Positions 44,612 to 52,487 of a stretch of DNA of 64,000 nucleotides are shown here, piece by piece. Numbering within the stretch: the stretch's first letter is position 1; each line of letters begins with the position of its first letter. Made by a program: the position numbers and the translations under genes. The notes beneath the pieces were generated by a model that saw only the letters and a list, made by a program, of their open reading frames with translations, was not told where the DNA came from and made no database searches. Origin of the DNA: Bin5 sp009843665 (GTDB lineage: Bacteria > Chloroflexota > Anaerolineae > Caldilineales > Caldilineaceae). The DNA is taken from contig OZ244818.1 of NCBI GenBank assembly GCA_965220285.1, forward strand, positions 3,658,001 to 3,722,000, written 5' to 3'.

Positions 44612-45541
44612 ATGCGTAGTGGAGTAGGGCCGGTAAAGGTCTCGGGTACGCTCTCCACCGTCCAAATGACCCTGAGCTCCAGGCGTATTTCGCCCGGACA
44701 GGCACTCCCCTATCTCCTGCTCACCCTCACGATCATTCCAATCCTGGCCGGTTATGCCTGGGTCCTTGTCGCCACCTTTTCCCAACGTACCAACGGCCTC
44801 CTCCCTCGCGACGCGCAGGGCAATCTCGGCGGCCTCACTCTCCAAAACTGGCAATTTCTTGCCGAGCCCGATGTCTGGAAAGCCACGCTCAACTCCTTCG
44901 GTATCGCCATGAGCATGGTCATCGGCGTCGGCGCCATCTCCGCCCTCGCCGCCTACGCACTCTCCCGCATGAACTTCCCCGGCCGCAAGGGCTTCCTCGG
45001 CATGACAATGGTCCTGCACGCCTTCCGCCCCGAAATGCTCCTCATCGCCATCTTCCAGGTTCTGCTGTTCATCGGCGGCATCCCTCTGATCGGCAACTTT
45101 TTCGGCTTCAATACCGTCGGCGGCGTCGCCCTGGTCATGGTGACCCTCGATCTCCCCCTCGGCATCTGGCTCATGAAAGGCTTCTTTGACAACCTCTCCT
45201 GGGACATGGAGCGGGCCGCCCTCATCGACGGCGCCAGCCGCTTTCGCGTCTGGTGGGAAATCCTCCTCCCACAGATTCGCCCCGGCCTCGCCGCCCTCTC
45301 CATCTTCATGTTCATTCAGGGCTGGAACGCCTACCTCATCCCCTTTACCTTTACAATCGGCTCCAAGGTCGCCAACCTGCCGGTCTACATCAACAGATTC
45401 TCCGGCGATACCAGCCTTGTCAGTTGGAACTTCGTCGCCGCCATCGGGCTCTTCCAGCTGATTCCTGTCCTGATCTTCTTTATCTTTACCCAGGAGGCTC
45501 TCCTGAATATCTACGGCGGCGGCAGCAAAGGGGGATCCTAG
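44612..45541 (+). CDS. Carbohydrate ABC transporter permease, MalG type (system D)
   Basis: CUT1 membrane subunit, 309 residues. Helix 1 is YLLLTLTIIPILAGYAWVLV. EAA loop RAALIDGASRFRVWW then EILLP. The end TQEALLNIYGGGSKGGS is a less usual C-terminus than the other MalG proteins in the window. AAGGGAC precedes the ATG. Its TAG stop overlaps the GTG of the ATPase gene by one base, so the two are translationally coupled. Confidence 0.95.
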   Translation: MRSGVGPVKVSGTLSTVQMTLSSRRISPGQALPYLLLTLTIIPILAGYAWVLVATFSQRTNGLLPRDAQGNLGGLTLQNWQFLAEPDVWKATLNSFGIAMSMVIGVGAISALAAYALSRMNFPGRKGFLGMTMVLHAFRPEMLLIAIFQVLLFIGGIPLIGNFFGFNTVGGVALVMVTLDLPLGIWLMKGFFDNLSWDMERAALIDGASRFRVWWEILLPQIRPGLAALSIFMFIQGWNAYLIPFTFTIGSKVANLPVYINRFSGDTSLVSWNFVAAIGLFQLIPVLIFFIFTQEALLNIYGGGSKGGS

Positions 45542-46632
45542 TGCGCGTCGAACTCAACGAACTGACCAAACGCTGGGGCAATGTAACCGGTGCCGACAAC
45601 ATTGCCCTCGACATCCGCAGCGGAGAGTTCGTTGCCTTCCTCGGCCCGTCCGGCTGCGGCAAGACGACCACCCTCCTCATGGTTGCCGGCATCTACAAGC
45701 CAACCGCCGGCGAGATCCGCTTCGACGACCGCGTCGTCAATCAGGTCGCGCCCAAAGACCGCAACATCGGCATGGTCTTCCAGAGCTACGCCCTCTACCC
45801 CCACATGAGCGTCCGCCAGAACATCGGCTACCCCCTCAAACTCAAGAAATCACCCGCATCGGAGATGGAGCAGCGCGTGCAGCGAGTCGCCGACATGATG
45901 GGCATCGGCCACCTGCTCGACCGCCGACCGGCACAGCTCTCCGGTGGACAGCAACAGCGTGTCGCCTTGGGCCGCGCCCTCGTGAAGGAACCCAGCCTGC
46001 TCCTCTTCGACGAACCCCTCTCCAATCTGGATGCCCGTCTGCGCCTGACCATGCGCAGCGAGATCAAACGCCTGCAGCTCGATCTGGGAATAACCTCCAT
46101 CTACGTCACCCACGATCAGGTGGAGGCCATGACCATGGCCGACCGCATCGCCGTCATGCAGGAGGGCAAGCTCCAGGCCTACGCGCCGCCCAACGAACTC
46201 TACGAGCGCCCGCGCACGATCTTCATCGCCGGTTTCGTCGGCAACCCGCCAATGAATCTATTCGATGTACAGGTTGTGCGTGAAGGGGAACGCCTTCTTG
46301 CCAGGAGGCAAGATTTCGAAATCGAGCTTCCACCGGAGCGGGGAAGCCGGGCTGCGGGCAAGGAAGAGATAATCGCCGGCGTCAGGCCGGAAGACATTTC
46401 GCTTATTCCGGGTGTCGCCGGTTCAAGCGAAGGAGCGCAAGGCGAGGTATTTGTTGTTGAGCCGCTTGGGCGCGATAATTTGGTGGATGTGCGTATCGAC
46501 GATCTGCATCTCTTCGTTCTGGCCGACCCGCGCCAACCACTGCAAATTGGCGACCCGGTGCGGCTTCAGTTCGACGGCGACAAAGTGCAGCTTTTCGATC
46601 CGGAAACCGAACTGTCGCTCCTTTGGTCATAG
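45541..46632 (+). CDS. ABC transporter ATP-binding protein, MalK/UgpC/MsmK type
   Basis: Sugar-importer ATPase, 363 residues; the only ABC ATPase in the window. Starts with GTG at 45541, overlapping the MalG stop. Walker A GPSGCGKT (35-42), Q-loop Gln81, signature LSGGQ (133-137), Walker B LLLFDEP with Glu158, H-loop His191. The C-terminal regulatory OB/TOBE part covers about 240-363 (GVRPEDISLIPG, VEPLGRDNLVDVRI). MsmK-type ATPases are known to serve several CUT1 permeases, which would explain the absence of ATPase genes beside systems A, B, C and E. Confidence 0.96.
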   Translation: MRVELNELTKRWGNVTGADNIALDIRSGEFVAFLGPSGCGKTTTLLMVAGIYKPTAGEIRFDDRVVNQVAPKDRNIGMVFQSYALYPHMSVRQNIGYPLKLKKSPASEMEQRVQRVADMMGIGHLLDRRPAQLSGGQQQRVALGRALVKEPSLLLFDEPLSNLDARLRLTMRSEIKRLQLDLGITSIYVTHDQVEAMTMADRIAVMQEGKLQAYAPPNELYERPRTIFIAGFVGNPPMNLFDVQVVREGERLLARRQDFEIELPPERGSRAAGKEEIIAGVRPEDISLIPGVAGSSEGAQGEVFVVEPLGRDNLVDVRIDDLHLFVLADPRQPLQIGDPVRLQFDGDKVQLFDPETELSLLWS

Positions 46633-46634
46633 GT

Positions 46635-47906
46635 ATGCTAGAACAGCGTTGTTTTATCGCATCTGCCCCTGCCGCCAGGGCACTTCTCGCCGCACTCCTC
46701 ACTGCCGTAATTCTCTCTGCCGCCTGCAATGCGCCCCGCCTTCCTGGCTTCGGCGGTCGCGATTCCCAGAATGAAGGCGGTAACAACGGCCCCACCGAGC
46801 CCCAGGGGCCAATCGTCGAGACTGTCCTGACCGGGCTGTCCAATCCCCGCGGCGTCGCTGTTCTGCCCGATGGTTCAATCATGGTTGCCGAGGCCGGAAC
46901 CGGTTACAATGCCGTCGATCCCCAGGAATGGACCGGAAGACTCTCTCACTTCCAGGACACCAACCGTGATGGTGACTTCGAAGATGAAGGCGAACTCACC
47001 ATCTGGTTTCGCCACCTTCCCACCTACAACGCGCTCCAGGAATACTCTACCTGGCGCGACGAGGTCAGCGGACCGGGCGACCTGCTGCGCCACTCCGATG
47101 GCCACCTCTACCTCAGCGTTGACGGCGGCCACGACCGCATCGGCCTCTACGAGATCAGCCCCTACAAGCGCATAGGACGCAATCTCTCCGCCCGCGGCAA
47201 CATGAACGGCCTCGCTTTCTCTCGCGATCACGCCCAGATCTACCTGGCCGAAAGCACCGCCAATGCACTCTCCGTCGTCAATATCGCCGACTCCGCCCAC
47301 CGCAAGGTCGCACAGTTCGGCGCACTCGCCAGCGGTCAGCAATCTGTCCCCGCCGGCGTCGCCGTGGACCCCCGTAACGGCGACCTCCTGGTCGCTCTCT
47401 TCTCCGGCGCCCTCGTTATCGAAGGTGAAAAGCTTCCCGTCATCACCGGCGACAGCGCCGTCGTGCGCGTAGACCCCGACACCGGAGCGATCACCGACGC
47501 CGTACTTGGCCTCACAACCGCCATCGACGTGGCCGTCGATTCTGAAGGCAACATCTACGTAGTCGAAATGTGCAGCGGCCACGCCGACCTGATCGAACCC
47601 TCCCACGACCTATTCGACCCGGACCAGACGCCCCTCCACGGCGGCTATCTGCGCTACAGCGGACGCGTCACCGTCTTCCCGCCGCCCGCCGCAGCCGATG
47701 CACCGCCCCACCAGGCGGACGTTGACGCGACCGTCCTTGCCGAAGCCCTCGACATGCCAACCAATATCACCCTCGCGCCCGACGGGTCACTCTACGTCTC
47801 CACCGGCCAGGGCACACCCAACCGCCCCATCCCCGGCCCCGACGGGCCTACAACAATCGTCGGCGAGGTCATACGCATCACCTTGCCGGACGTCAATTCG
47901 CGCTGA
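46635..47906 (+). CDS. ScyD/ScyE-like beta-propeller lipoprotein
   Basis: Secreted, lipid-anchored protein of about 423 residues. Signal LLAALLTAVILSAAC with the lipobox Cys near residue 31, a Gly/Asn-rich linker, then repeated propeller blades of the NHL/strictosidine-synthase style: GLSNPRGVAVLPDGSIMVAEAG, SGPGDLLRHSDGHLYLSVDGG, VPAGVAVDPRNGDLLVALF, MPTNITLAPDGSLYVSTGQG. I recall the ScyD/ScyE family as having this pattern. It starts two bases after the ATPase stop, so it is the last gene of system D, perhaps an extracytoplasmic sugar-binding or processing protein. Confidence 0.82.
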   Translation: MLEQRCFIASAPAARALLAALLTAVILSAACNAPRLPGFGGRDSQNEGGNNGPTEPQGPIVETVLTGLSNPRGVAVLPDGSIMVAEAGTGYNAVDPQEWTGRLSHFQDTNRDGDFEDEGELTIWFRHLPTYNALQEYSTWRDEVSGPGDLLRHSDGHLYLSVDGGHDRIGLYEISPYKRIGRNLSARGNMNGLAFSRDHAQIYLAESTANALSVVNIADSAHRKVAQFGALASGQQSVPAGVAVDPRNGDLLVALFSGALVIEGEKLPVITGDSAVVRVDPDTGAITDAVLGLTTAIDVAVDSEGNIYVVEMCSGHADLIEPSHDLFDPDQTPLHGGYLRYSGRVTVFPPPAAADAPPHQADVDATVLAEALDMPTNITLAPDGSLYVSTGQGTPNRPIPGPDGPTTIVGEVIRITLPDVNSR

Positions 47907-47917
47907 GAATCCGGCCC

Positions 47918-49081
47918 CTACACAACCGGATGCGCGTGCAGCACCTCTTCCACGATATCCACGCCCCAACCCGGGCCCGATGGTGTGGTCATCTGCCCGT
48001 CAATGATCTCCGGCACGTTTGACACCATCTGGTCCTTCCACGGCATGTCGTCGATGTCGATTTCCATGATCTTCACATTCGGCAGCACCGCGCACAGGCT
48101 CGCACTGATGAACGAGGACAGATGGCTGTAGTAGTTGTGCGGCGCAATGTTCATCTGAAAAGTCTGCGCCAGCTCCCCCACCCGCTTTGACGCCGCAAAG
48201 CCGTTCCAGGGCACGTCTATCATCAGATAATCTGACGCCCGCGCCTGCAGATAGGGCAGATACTGGCGCTCGTAGTAGAGGGTCTCACCGGTGCAGATAC
48301 GCGTGCTCGTCTTGCGCCGCACCTCCGCCAACGCCTCCGGCTCATAAAGATCGATCTCCAGCCACATCAGATGCAGCGACTCCAACGCCCGCGCGATCTC
48401 CAGACAGCTCTCGGGCTTAAAGTTGAAGTTCAGGTCCAATAGCAGGTCGAAATGCGGCCCCACCGCGTCCCGGAACGTGCCCATCTGCGTAACGATGTGA
48501 TCGATCAACTCGTTCGACGCAACCTGATCGGTGGCGCCGCCCGGGTTCCGTCCCGGAAAGTAGACGTGTCCCGGATCGCCTGGAAACAGAATGTTCGTCT
48601 TCAGCGCCGTGAATCCCTTCGAGACGACCTCCCGTCCCAGCGCAGCCACATCCTCCATCGATCGCAGCGGCGGCGTGCCCATCAGCTCATGCACACGTAT
48701 CCGGCTCGTCCCGCAATGGGACCAGTAAACGCGCACGCTCTCCCGCGTCGGCCCGCCGAAAAGCTCGACCACCGAGCAGTCCCGCGCCCGCGCCGCAATA
48801 TCCACCAGCGCCAGTTCGATACCGGCAATCGCTTTCGCGCCGATGCCGCCCGGGCTCGACTGAAACGCCCTGTACATATCCCACCAGCGCTGCTCAAACG
48901 CCCTCGGATCCCGTCCCATTACCACCGGCGTCAGGTCCCGCACCGCGCCAGCCACGCCATTCACCGCCTGGTCGCTGCACTCCCCCCAACCGGTGATGCC
49001 CTCGTCCGTTTCAACCTTCACCAGTATCCAATTGCGCCACCCGGCGTCCATGACAATCGGCGTAACCGCTGTAATCTGCAT
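47918..49081 (-). CDS. Mandelate racemase/muconate lactonizing enzyme family (enolase superfamily)
   Basis: Acid-sugar dehydratase-like enzyme, about 387 residues from the ATG at 49081, which has GGAGGAAG just upstream. Metal ligands are Asp216 (LLLDLN), Glu242 (LEID) and Glu266 (CTGE); Lys161 (LKTN) and His315 (APHN) fit the general bases of the mandelate-racemase group. The capping domain contains WGECSDQAVNGVAG. Likely a sugar-acid dehydratase (for example gluconate- or galactonate-type) producing 2-keto-3-deoxy acids, which the FAH-family enzyme could then use. Convergent with the ScyD-like gene, 11 bases apart. Confidence 0.93.
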   Translation of the reverse strand: MQITAVTPIVMDAGWRNWILVKVETDEGITGWGECSDQAVNGVAGAVRDLTPVVMGRDPRAFEQRWWDMYRAFQSSPGGIGAKAIAGIELALVDIAARARDCSVVELFGGPTRESVRVYWSHCGTSRIRVHELMGTPPLRSMEDVAALGREVVSKGFTALKTNILFPGDPGHVYFPGRNPGGATDQVASNELIDHIVTQMGTFRDAVGPHFDLLLDLNFNFKPESCLEIARALESLHLMWLEIDLYEPEALAEVRRKTSTRICTGETLYYERQYLPYLQARASDYLMIDVPWNGFAASKRVGELAQTFQMNIAPHNYYSHLSSFISASLCAVLPNVKIMEIDIDDMPWKDQMVSNVPEIIDGQMTTPSGPGWGVDIVEEVLHAHPVV

Positions 49082-49160
49082 CGAAGCTTCCTCCTCTGAA
49101 TAGCGCGCAGCCACAATTGGCCTGTGCACTAGATGACTTGGGCTCGTTGACACTTCAACA

Positions 49161-49186
49161 TGTAGGGGCGCCCCTTGTGGGTGCCC
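49161..49186. repeat. REP-like palindrome TGTAGGGGC...CTTGT...GCCC
   Basis: TGTAG followed by GGGCGCCC, CTTGT and GGGTGCCC: an 8-bp stem with one G:T-type mismatch around a CTTGT-containing loop. Same leader (TGTAG) and loop (CTTGT) as the copy at 56766-56791. Confidence 0.65.
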
Positions 49187-49301
49187 TGGCTGTTGCTTGC
49201 CTATTAGAGGTCAGACCAACGTCAACGAGATCGAATCCAAATGAAATGAACAGTCAGTATGCAGAAACAGCAAGGACGGGATAGTTTGCCCAATATCAGT
49301 C

Positions 49302-49310
49302 TGCTATACT
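49302..49310 (+). promoter_or_regulatory. Extended -10 of a probable leaderless AraC-type gene
   Basis: TGCTATACT (49302-49310) ends six bases before the ATG at 49317, so the expected transcription start falls on or next to the start codon. No Shine-Dalgarno sequence precedes the ATG. No good -35 box is present, as is common with extended -10 promoters. Confidence 0.55.
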
Positions 49311-49316
49311 GGCCGC

Positions 49317-50717
49317 ATGACCACCCAACAGGCAGTGCAGACGCGTGAGGACACAATCCTCCACCATCGAGAACGCCTCAACGCCGTCCTCCTCCACATC
49401 CAGGAGAATCTGGACGCGCCCCTGACCGTCGAGACGCTGGCCGAAGTAGCCGGTTTCTCACCTTTCTACTTCCACCGTATCTTCGCTGCCTACCTCCACG
49501 AGACCACCAGCGACTACGTACGCCGCATCCGCCTCGAATGGGCCGCCCGCCGCCTTATCCTCAGTAGCGACCAGGTGACGCAGATCGCCCTGGAAGCCGG
49601 TTACGAAACGCCCGCCGCATTTGGCCGCGCTTTCAAGAAACGCTTCCAGGTCAGCCCCCGCGCCTTCCGCAGAGTGCGTCGGCCTACACTTTACGCAAAC
49701 TACTGGGAACCGCTTCTGCTGCAGCCAGAATTCCGCCAACGACCCGATCGCGAACTGCTCTACATCCCCTGTGTCGGCGCCGAAGCGGACAGCGAAACCG
49801 TCTGGACAACGCTAAAACAACACGCAGGCATGGCCGGAGGGGTAGCTTCTGCCATTGACTCTCTCCAACCGCCCCCCTACGTACAGGTCTGCCGCGACCA
49901 CCCCATCAAGGGCAACGCCGCACGTGACAAAATGCGGGTCGATGCCGGCATCCTTCTCAAGGAGAACGCTTCCATCCAGCCGCGCAATCCGGTCGGCGTC
50001 CAGAATCTGGAGGGCGGACTCTATGCTGTCTTTCACCACCGCGGAAGTCGCCGCGATGCCATGTGGCAGGCCATCTACAAGCGCTGGCTGCCGCAAACCG
50101 AAATCAGCTTGCGCGACGCGCCGCCCTATGCAGAAAGCACGGCCCTTCCCGACCTGCACCACCGCCAGGACGAGACAGTTGCCTTCTACCTACCCATCAG
50201 CGGCTCGCTATACGAGCTACAAAAAAAGGAGACACAAATGTCCCCCTCAGTTAAGACAAAAACACAGCCAGACCGCCGGATGATCAGCATCACTCGCCAT
50301 GTCTATATTGGCCAGCTCAAGGACCACCTGCGCGAGTCCTACGAGCAATTGGCGGCGCTGATTGCCGAAACCGGCGTAGAACAGGACGGTAAGCCGGTCG
50401 CCATCTACCACGGCCACGTAAACGAGGAAAACAACGGGCCTGTCGAGGTCGGCGTCCCCGTCAAAACGGTTCCCAACGTCACTGGTGACATTGAGAGCGG
50501 AACCTTGGCCGGAGGCTCCACCGCCTATGTAGAGCTAACTCTGCGCCAGGCCCACTTTCCTGAGATTCTGGGATTCTATGACCTGGTCTACAAATGGATC
50601 GAAGAGAACGGCCTCCAGATCGCTGGCTCCCCCCGCGAGGAATATTTCACCAGCCCCATGGACAATAAAGCAGTCATGGATCAACCCTTCCTGGACATCG
50701 TTTGGCCGTACAAGTAG
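49317..50717 (+). CDS. AraC-family regulator fused to two GyrI-like domains
   Basis: Transcription factor of 466 residues. N-terminal AraC double helix-turn-helix (about 20-115: LHIQENLDAPLTVETLAEVAGFSPFYFHRIF, QVTQIALEAGYETPAAFGRAFKKRF). Then a GyrI-like effector-binding domain (about 145-300), and from residue 308 a second GyrI-like domain with its own possible start: ATG at 50238 preceded by A7 and GGAG seven bases away. Normal relatives have one effector domain, so this is either a fusion of two genes or an internal start yielding a free GyrI-like protein. Effector unknown; the target may be the neighbouring enolase-superfamily gene. Confidence 0.88.
   Translation: MTTQQAVQTREDTILHHRERLNAVLLHIQENLDAPLTVETLAEVAGFSPFYFHRIFAAYLHETTSDYVRRIRLEWAARRLILSSDQVTQIALEAGYETPAAFGRAFKKRFQVSPRAFRRVRRPTLYANYWEPLLLQPEFRQRPDRELLYIPCVGAEADSETVWTTLKQHAGMAGGVASAIDSLQPPPYVQVCRDHPIKGNAARDKMRVDAGILLKENASIQPRNPVGVQNLEGGLYAVFHHRGSRRDAMWQAIYKRWLPQTEISLRDAPPYAESTALPDLHHRQDETVAFYLPISGSLYELQKKETQMSPSVKTKTQPDRRMISITRHVYIGQLKDHLRESYEQLAALIAETGVEQDGKPVAIYHGHVNEENNGPVEVGVPVKTVPNVTGDIESGTLAGGSTAYVELTLRQAHFPEILGFYDLVYKWIEENGLQIAGSPREEYFTSPMDNKAVMDQPFLDIVWPYK
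50238..50240 (+). promoter_or_regulatory. Internal translation start with strong ribosome site
   Basis: Seven A residues (50221-50227) and GGAG precede an in-frame ATG at 50238 within the AraC/GyrI gene, exactly at the junction before the second GyrI-like domain. The spacing is normal for initiation. Confidence 0.55.
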
Positions 50718-50739
50718 TCGAAGCAAAGAGAGGGGCTGA

Positions 50740-50765
50740 AGTGAGAGAGAACCCTGGCTCTCACT
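50740..50765. terminator. Perfect 8-bp AG/CT hairpin between convergent genes
   Basis: AGTGAGAG (50740-50747) and CTCTCACT (50758-50765) around ten bases, between the AraC-type gene and PhyH, which converge. A bidirectional terminator is likely; no long T-run. Confidence 0.55.
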
Positions 50766-50783
50766 CCTCACCCCCCTCACCCC

Positions 50784-51626
50784 TCACTCCGCCTCCGCCG
50801 GGCTGTGCTTCTTCAGCCACATGCGCAGCGGCACATCCTCGTCCGTCGGCGAAAAACGGCCGTTCGCATTCACGCTCCAGCCCAGTAACTGCCTGCGGAT
50901 CGGGCTGACGCTATCCCACAGATGGTCGACCGTCATGTCGTCCTTCGTCCGCAGCCAGCGATAGCCGTATCCGTAAAACAACACCCGCCGCGTAACGTCA
51001 GACCAGTTCGGACTGGCCGTGTGCCAAAGCCGCCGGTCAAAGAACACCGCATCCCCCGGCTTGGCCAGAACCGGCTTTGCCCCCTCAGGCTGACCTATGC
51101 CGCTCACCGGCCTGTCGATCGTGTCCCGCACGTGGCTCCGCGGCACCACCCAGAAGTTTCCCCGCCCCGGCTCGCTCGTGTCCGACAGAAAATACGCCAC
51201 CTTCAGCGACAGCCGCGGCCGCGGATGGCTCTCCATCTCCACGTTAACGCGGCCGCTGTCCTGATGCCAGCTGAACGTCTTGTCATTCGGCGCCTCACCG
51301 TTCGGTGGCGTCACAATCAAATGCGCGTGGTACAGAAAGATATTCCAGCCCAGGATCCCCCAAACTTTGGGCAGGACCCGCTCGTAATCGATCAGATCGA
51401 TGAAGAACGGATCATCAGGAATAAAATTGGGATAGAACAACGCAATGCGCGGGTCGTGTCCCTCCGCCAACTTCGCCTTGTGGATCCCTTCCGTCAATTC
51501 GACACCGCGTTCCACCTGCTCCGCCGAAAGAGCATTCCTCACATAGATAATACCGGTCTCGTTGAATGTCTGTCGTTCCTCCTCCGTCAAACGGTGCTCA
51601 AGCGATGCCGCGCTCAGGTCAGACAT
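50784..51626 (-). CDS. Phytanoyl-CoA dioxygenase (PhyH) family protein
   Basis: Fe(II)/2-oxoglutarate oxygenase, about 280 residues. GGAGGAGAG just upstream of the ATG at 51626 fixes the start against an in-frame GTG/ATG extension. Iron ligands His121-x-Asp123 (WHQDSG) and His202 (LWHTAS), with Arg213/Arg214 as the likely 2-oxoglutarate contact. IIYVRNALSAEQV at the N-terminus is the usual PhyH opening. Promoter-like TGCTACACT on the minus strand lies at 51684-51676, about 30 bases from the end of the MITE-like element. Confidence 0.93.
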   Translation of the reverse strand: MSDLSAASLEHRLTEEERQTFNETGIIYVRNALSAEQVERGVELTEGIHKAKLAEGHDPRIALFYPNFIPDDPFFIDLIDYERVLPKVWGILGWNIFLYHAHLIVTPPNGEAPNDKTFSWHQDSGRVNVEMESHPRPRLSLKVAYFLSDTSEPGRGNFWVVPRSHVRDTIDRPVSGIGQPEGAKPVLAKPGDAVFFDRRLWHTASPNWSDVTRRVLFYGYGYRWLRTKDDMTVDHLWDSVSPIRRQLLGWSVNANGRFSPTDEDVPLRMWLKKHSPAEAE

Positions 51627-51720
51627 TGGTTCTCTCCTCCCCTCAATTTGAGTCATATGCCCACACAATGCAGTTAGTGTAGCATGAAACTGCTCTCTTG
51701 CGACCCTCCTCGTACACGGT

Positions 51721-52189
51721 AAGTGCATCCCAAATATTGGGGTGGACTTTCCTGTACCTCGGGTAGCAACGGAGCAATGTCCAGTCCGCGATTAACTCTG
51801 AGGCAGACCAAGCGCAGTCTCTGACAACTGACCACTAACCACTGACCACTGCAGTTTGGGCGGTCGGGCCTATTCGGCCCTCCCTTGTGCGGGGGCTCCG
51901 CCCCCGCAACGCCCCCTCTCCTACAACATGCCTCGCCGACCTGGTGTCGATATTCGTAACAGGTGCCTAATCGAAGGTGTCCAGCCCGACCACGTCCCGC
52001 CAGTTTCATCGGGTCCCCGTACGTGCCGGCCTTGTCCCTGCCCTCGCACCCTCCCCAACTGACGGACGCCACCGTACGGCCAGGTCTGGCGCCCGCACTG
52101 CGTCTCGCCAAAATACGTTAACTGATTTCAGCCACCGCCGGCATGGATTCCCCGCCAGACTGTTCCCACCCCAAAACTGGGATGCTCCC
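51721..52189. mobile_element. MITE-like element, copy 2
   Basis: 469-bp element alignable with 13396-13856 over nearly its whole length. Left end AAGTGCATCCCAAATATTGG; right end, read as its reverse complement, GGGAGCATCCCAGTTTTGGG. Flanks TACACGGT (51713-51720) and TACACGGA (52190-52197) are a 7-of-8 target duplication. It carries the heptamer array 51822-51856 in the place where copy 1 has a CT-rich stretch. No transposase. Confidence 0.8.
51822..51856. repeat. Heptamer array inside the MITE-like element
   Basis: TGACAAC, TGACCAC, TAACCAC, TGACCAC followed by TGCAGTT: four units, two exact. Same unit and same ending as 15160-15201 and 18043-18064. Confidence 0.8.
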
Positions 52190-52487
52190 TACACGGAGAA
52201 AGCAAACGGGCGGAATCTGCACCCTGTCTCCTGCTGCAATCCACAGAAATAGAACGGAAACTAGCCCCGCCGCAGTTCGTGGCAGCCATTTGCTACATCG
52301 GGTGAATTGGCCAGAGTGGAGTGCACAAACGCGTCCACCATGGGAGCCATTCATTTCGCAAAAACCGTTTTTTTTTTCTCCTTGAACTGTGATACCCTGT
52401 GCTCGAATCAATACAGAGACCGCATTCGCCACCTTTCCCATTCTGTCTGCTTACTCTTTTTCAAACACCTCGGGAGGAAAACAGAAC

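Larger units (their letters stand above)
51627..52487. other. Divergent intergenic region with MITE-like element
   Basis: 861 bases between PhyH and binding protein E. It holds a possible extended -10 (TGCTACACT, minus strand, 51684-51676), the MITE-like element 51721-52189 and the upstream region of system E, where TTGAAC (52392) begins a possible -35 but no good -10 follows. No gene is supported. Confidence 0.6.

Noticed and set aside
52360..52384. AAAAACCG followed by a T-run considered as an intrinsic terminator
   Set aside because: The stem would be A:T only and far too weak, and no upstream plus-strand gene ends there.
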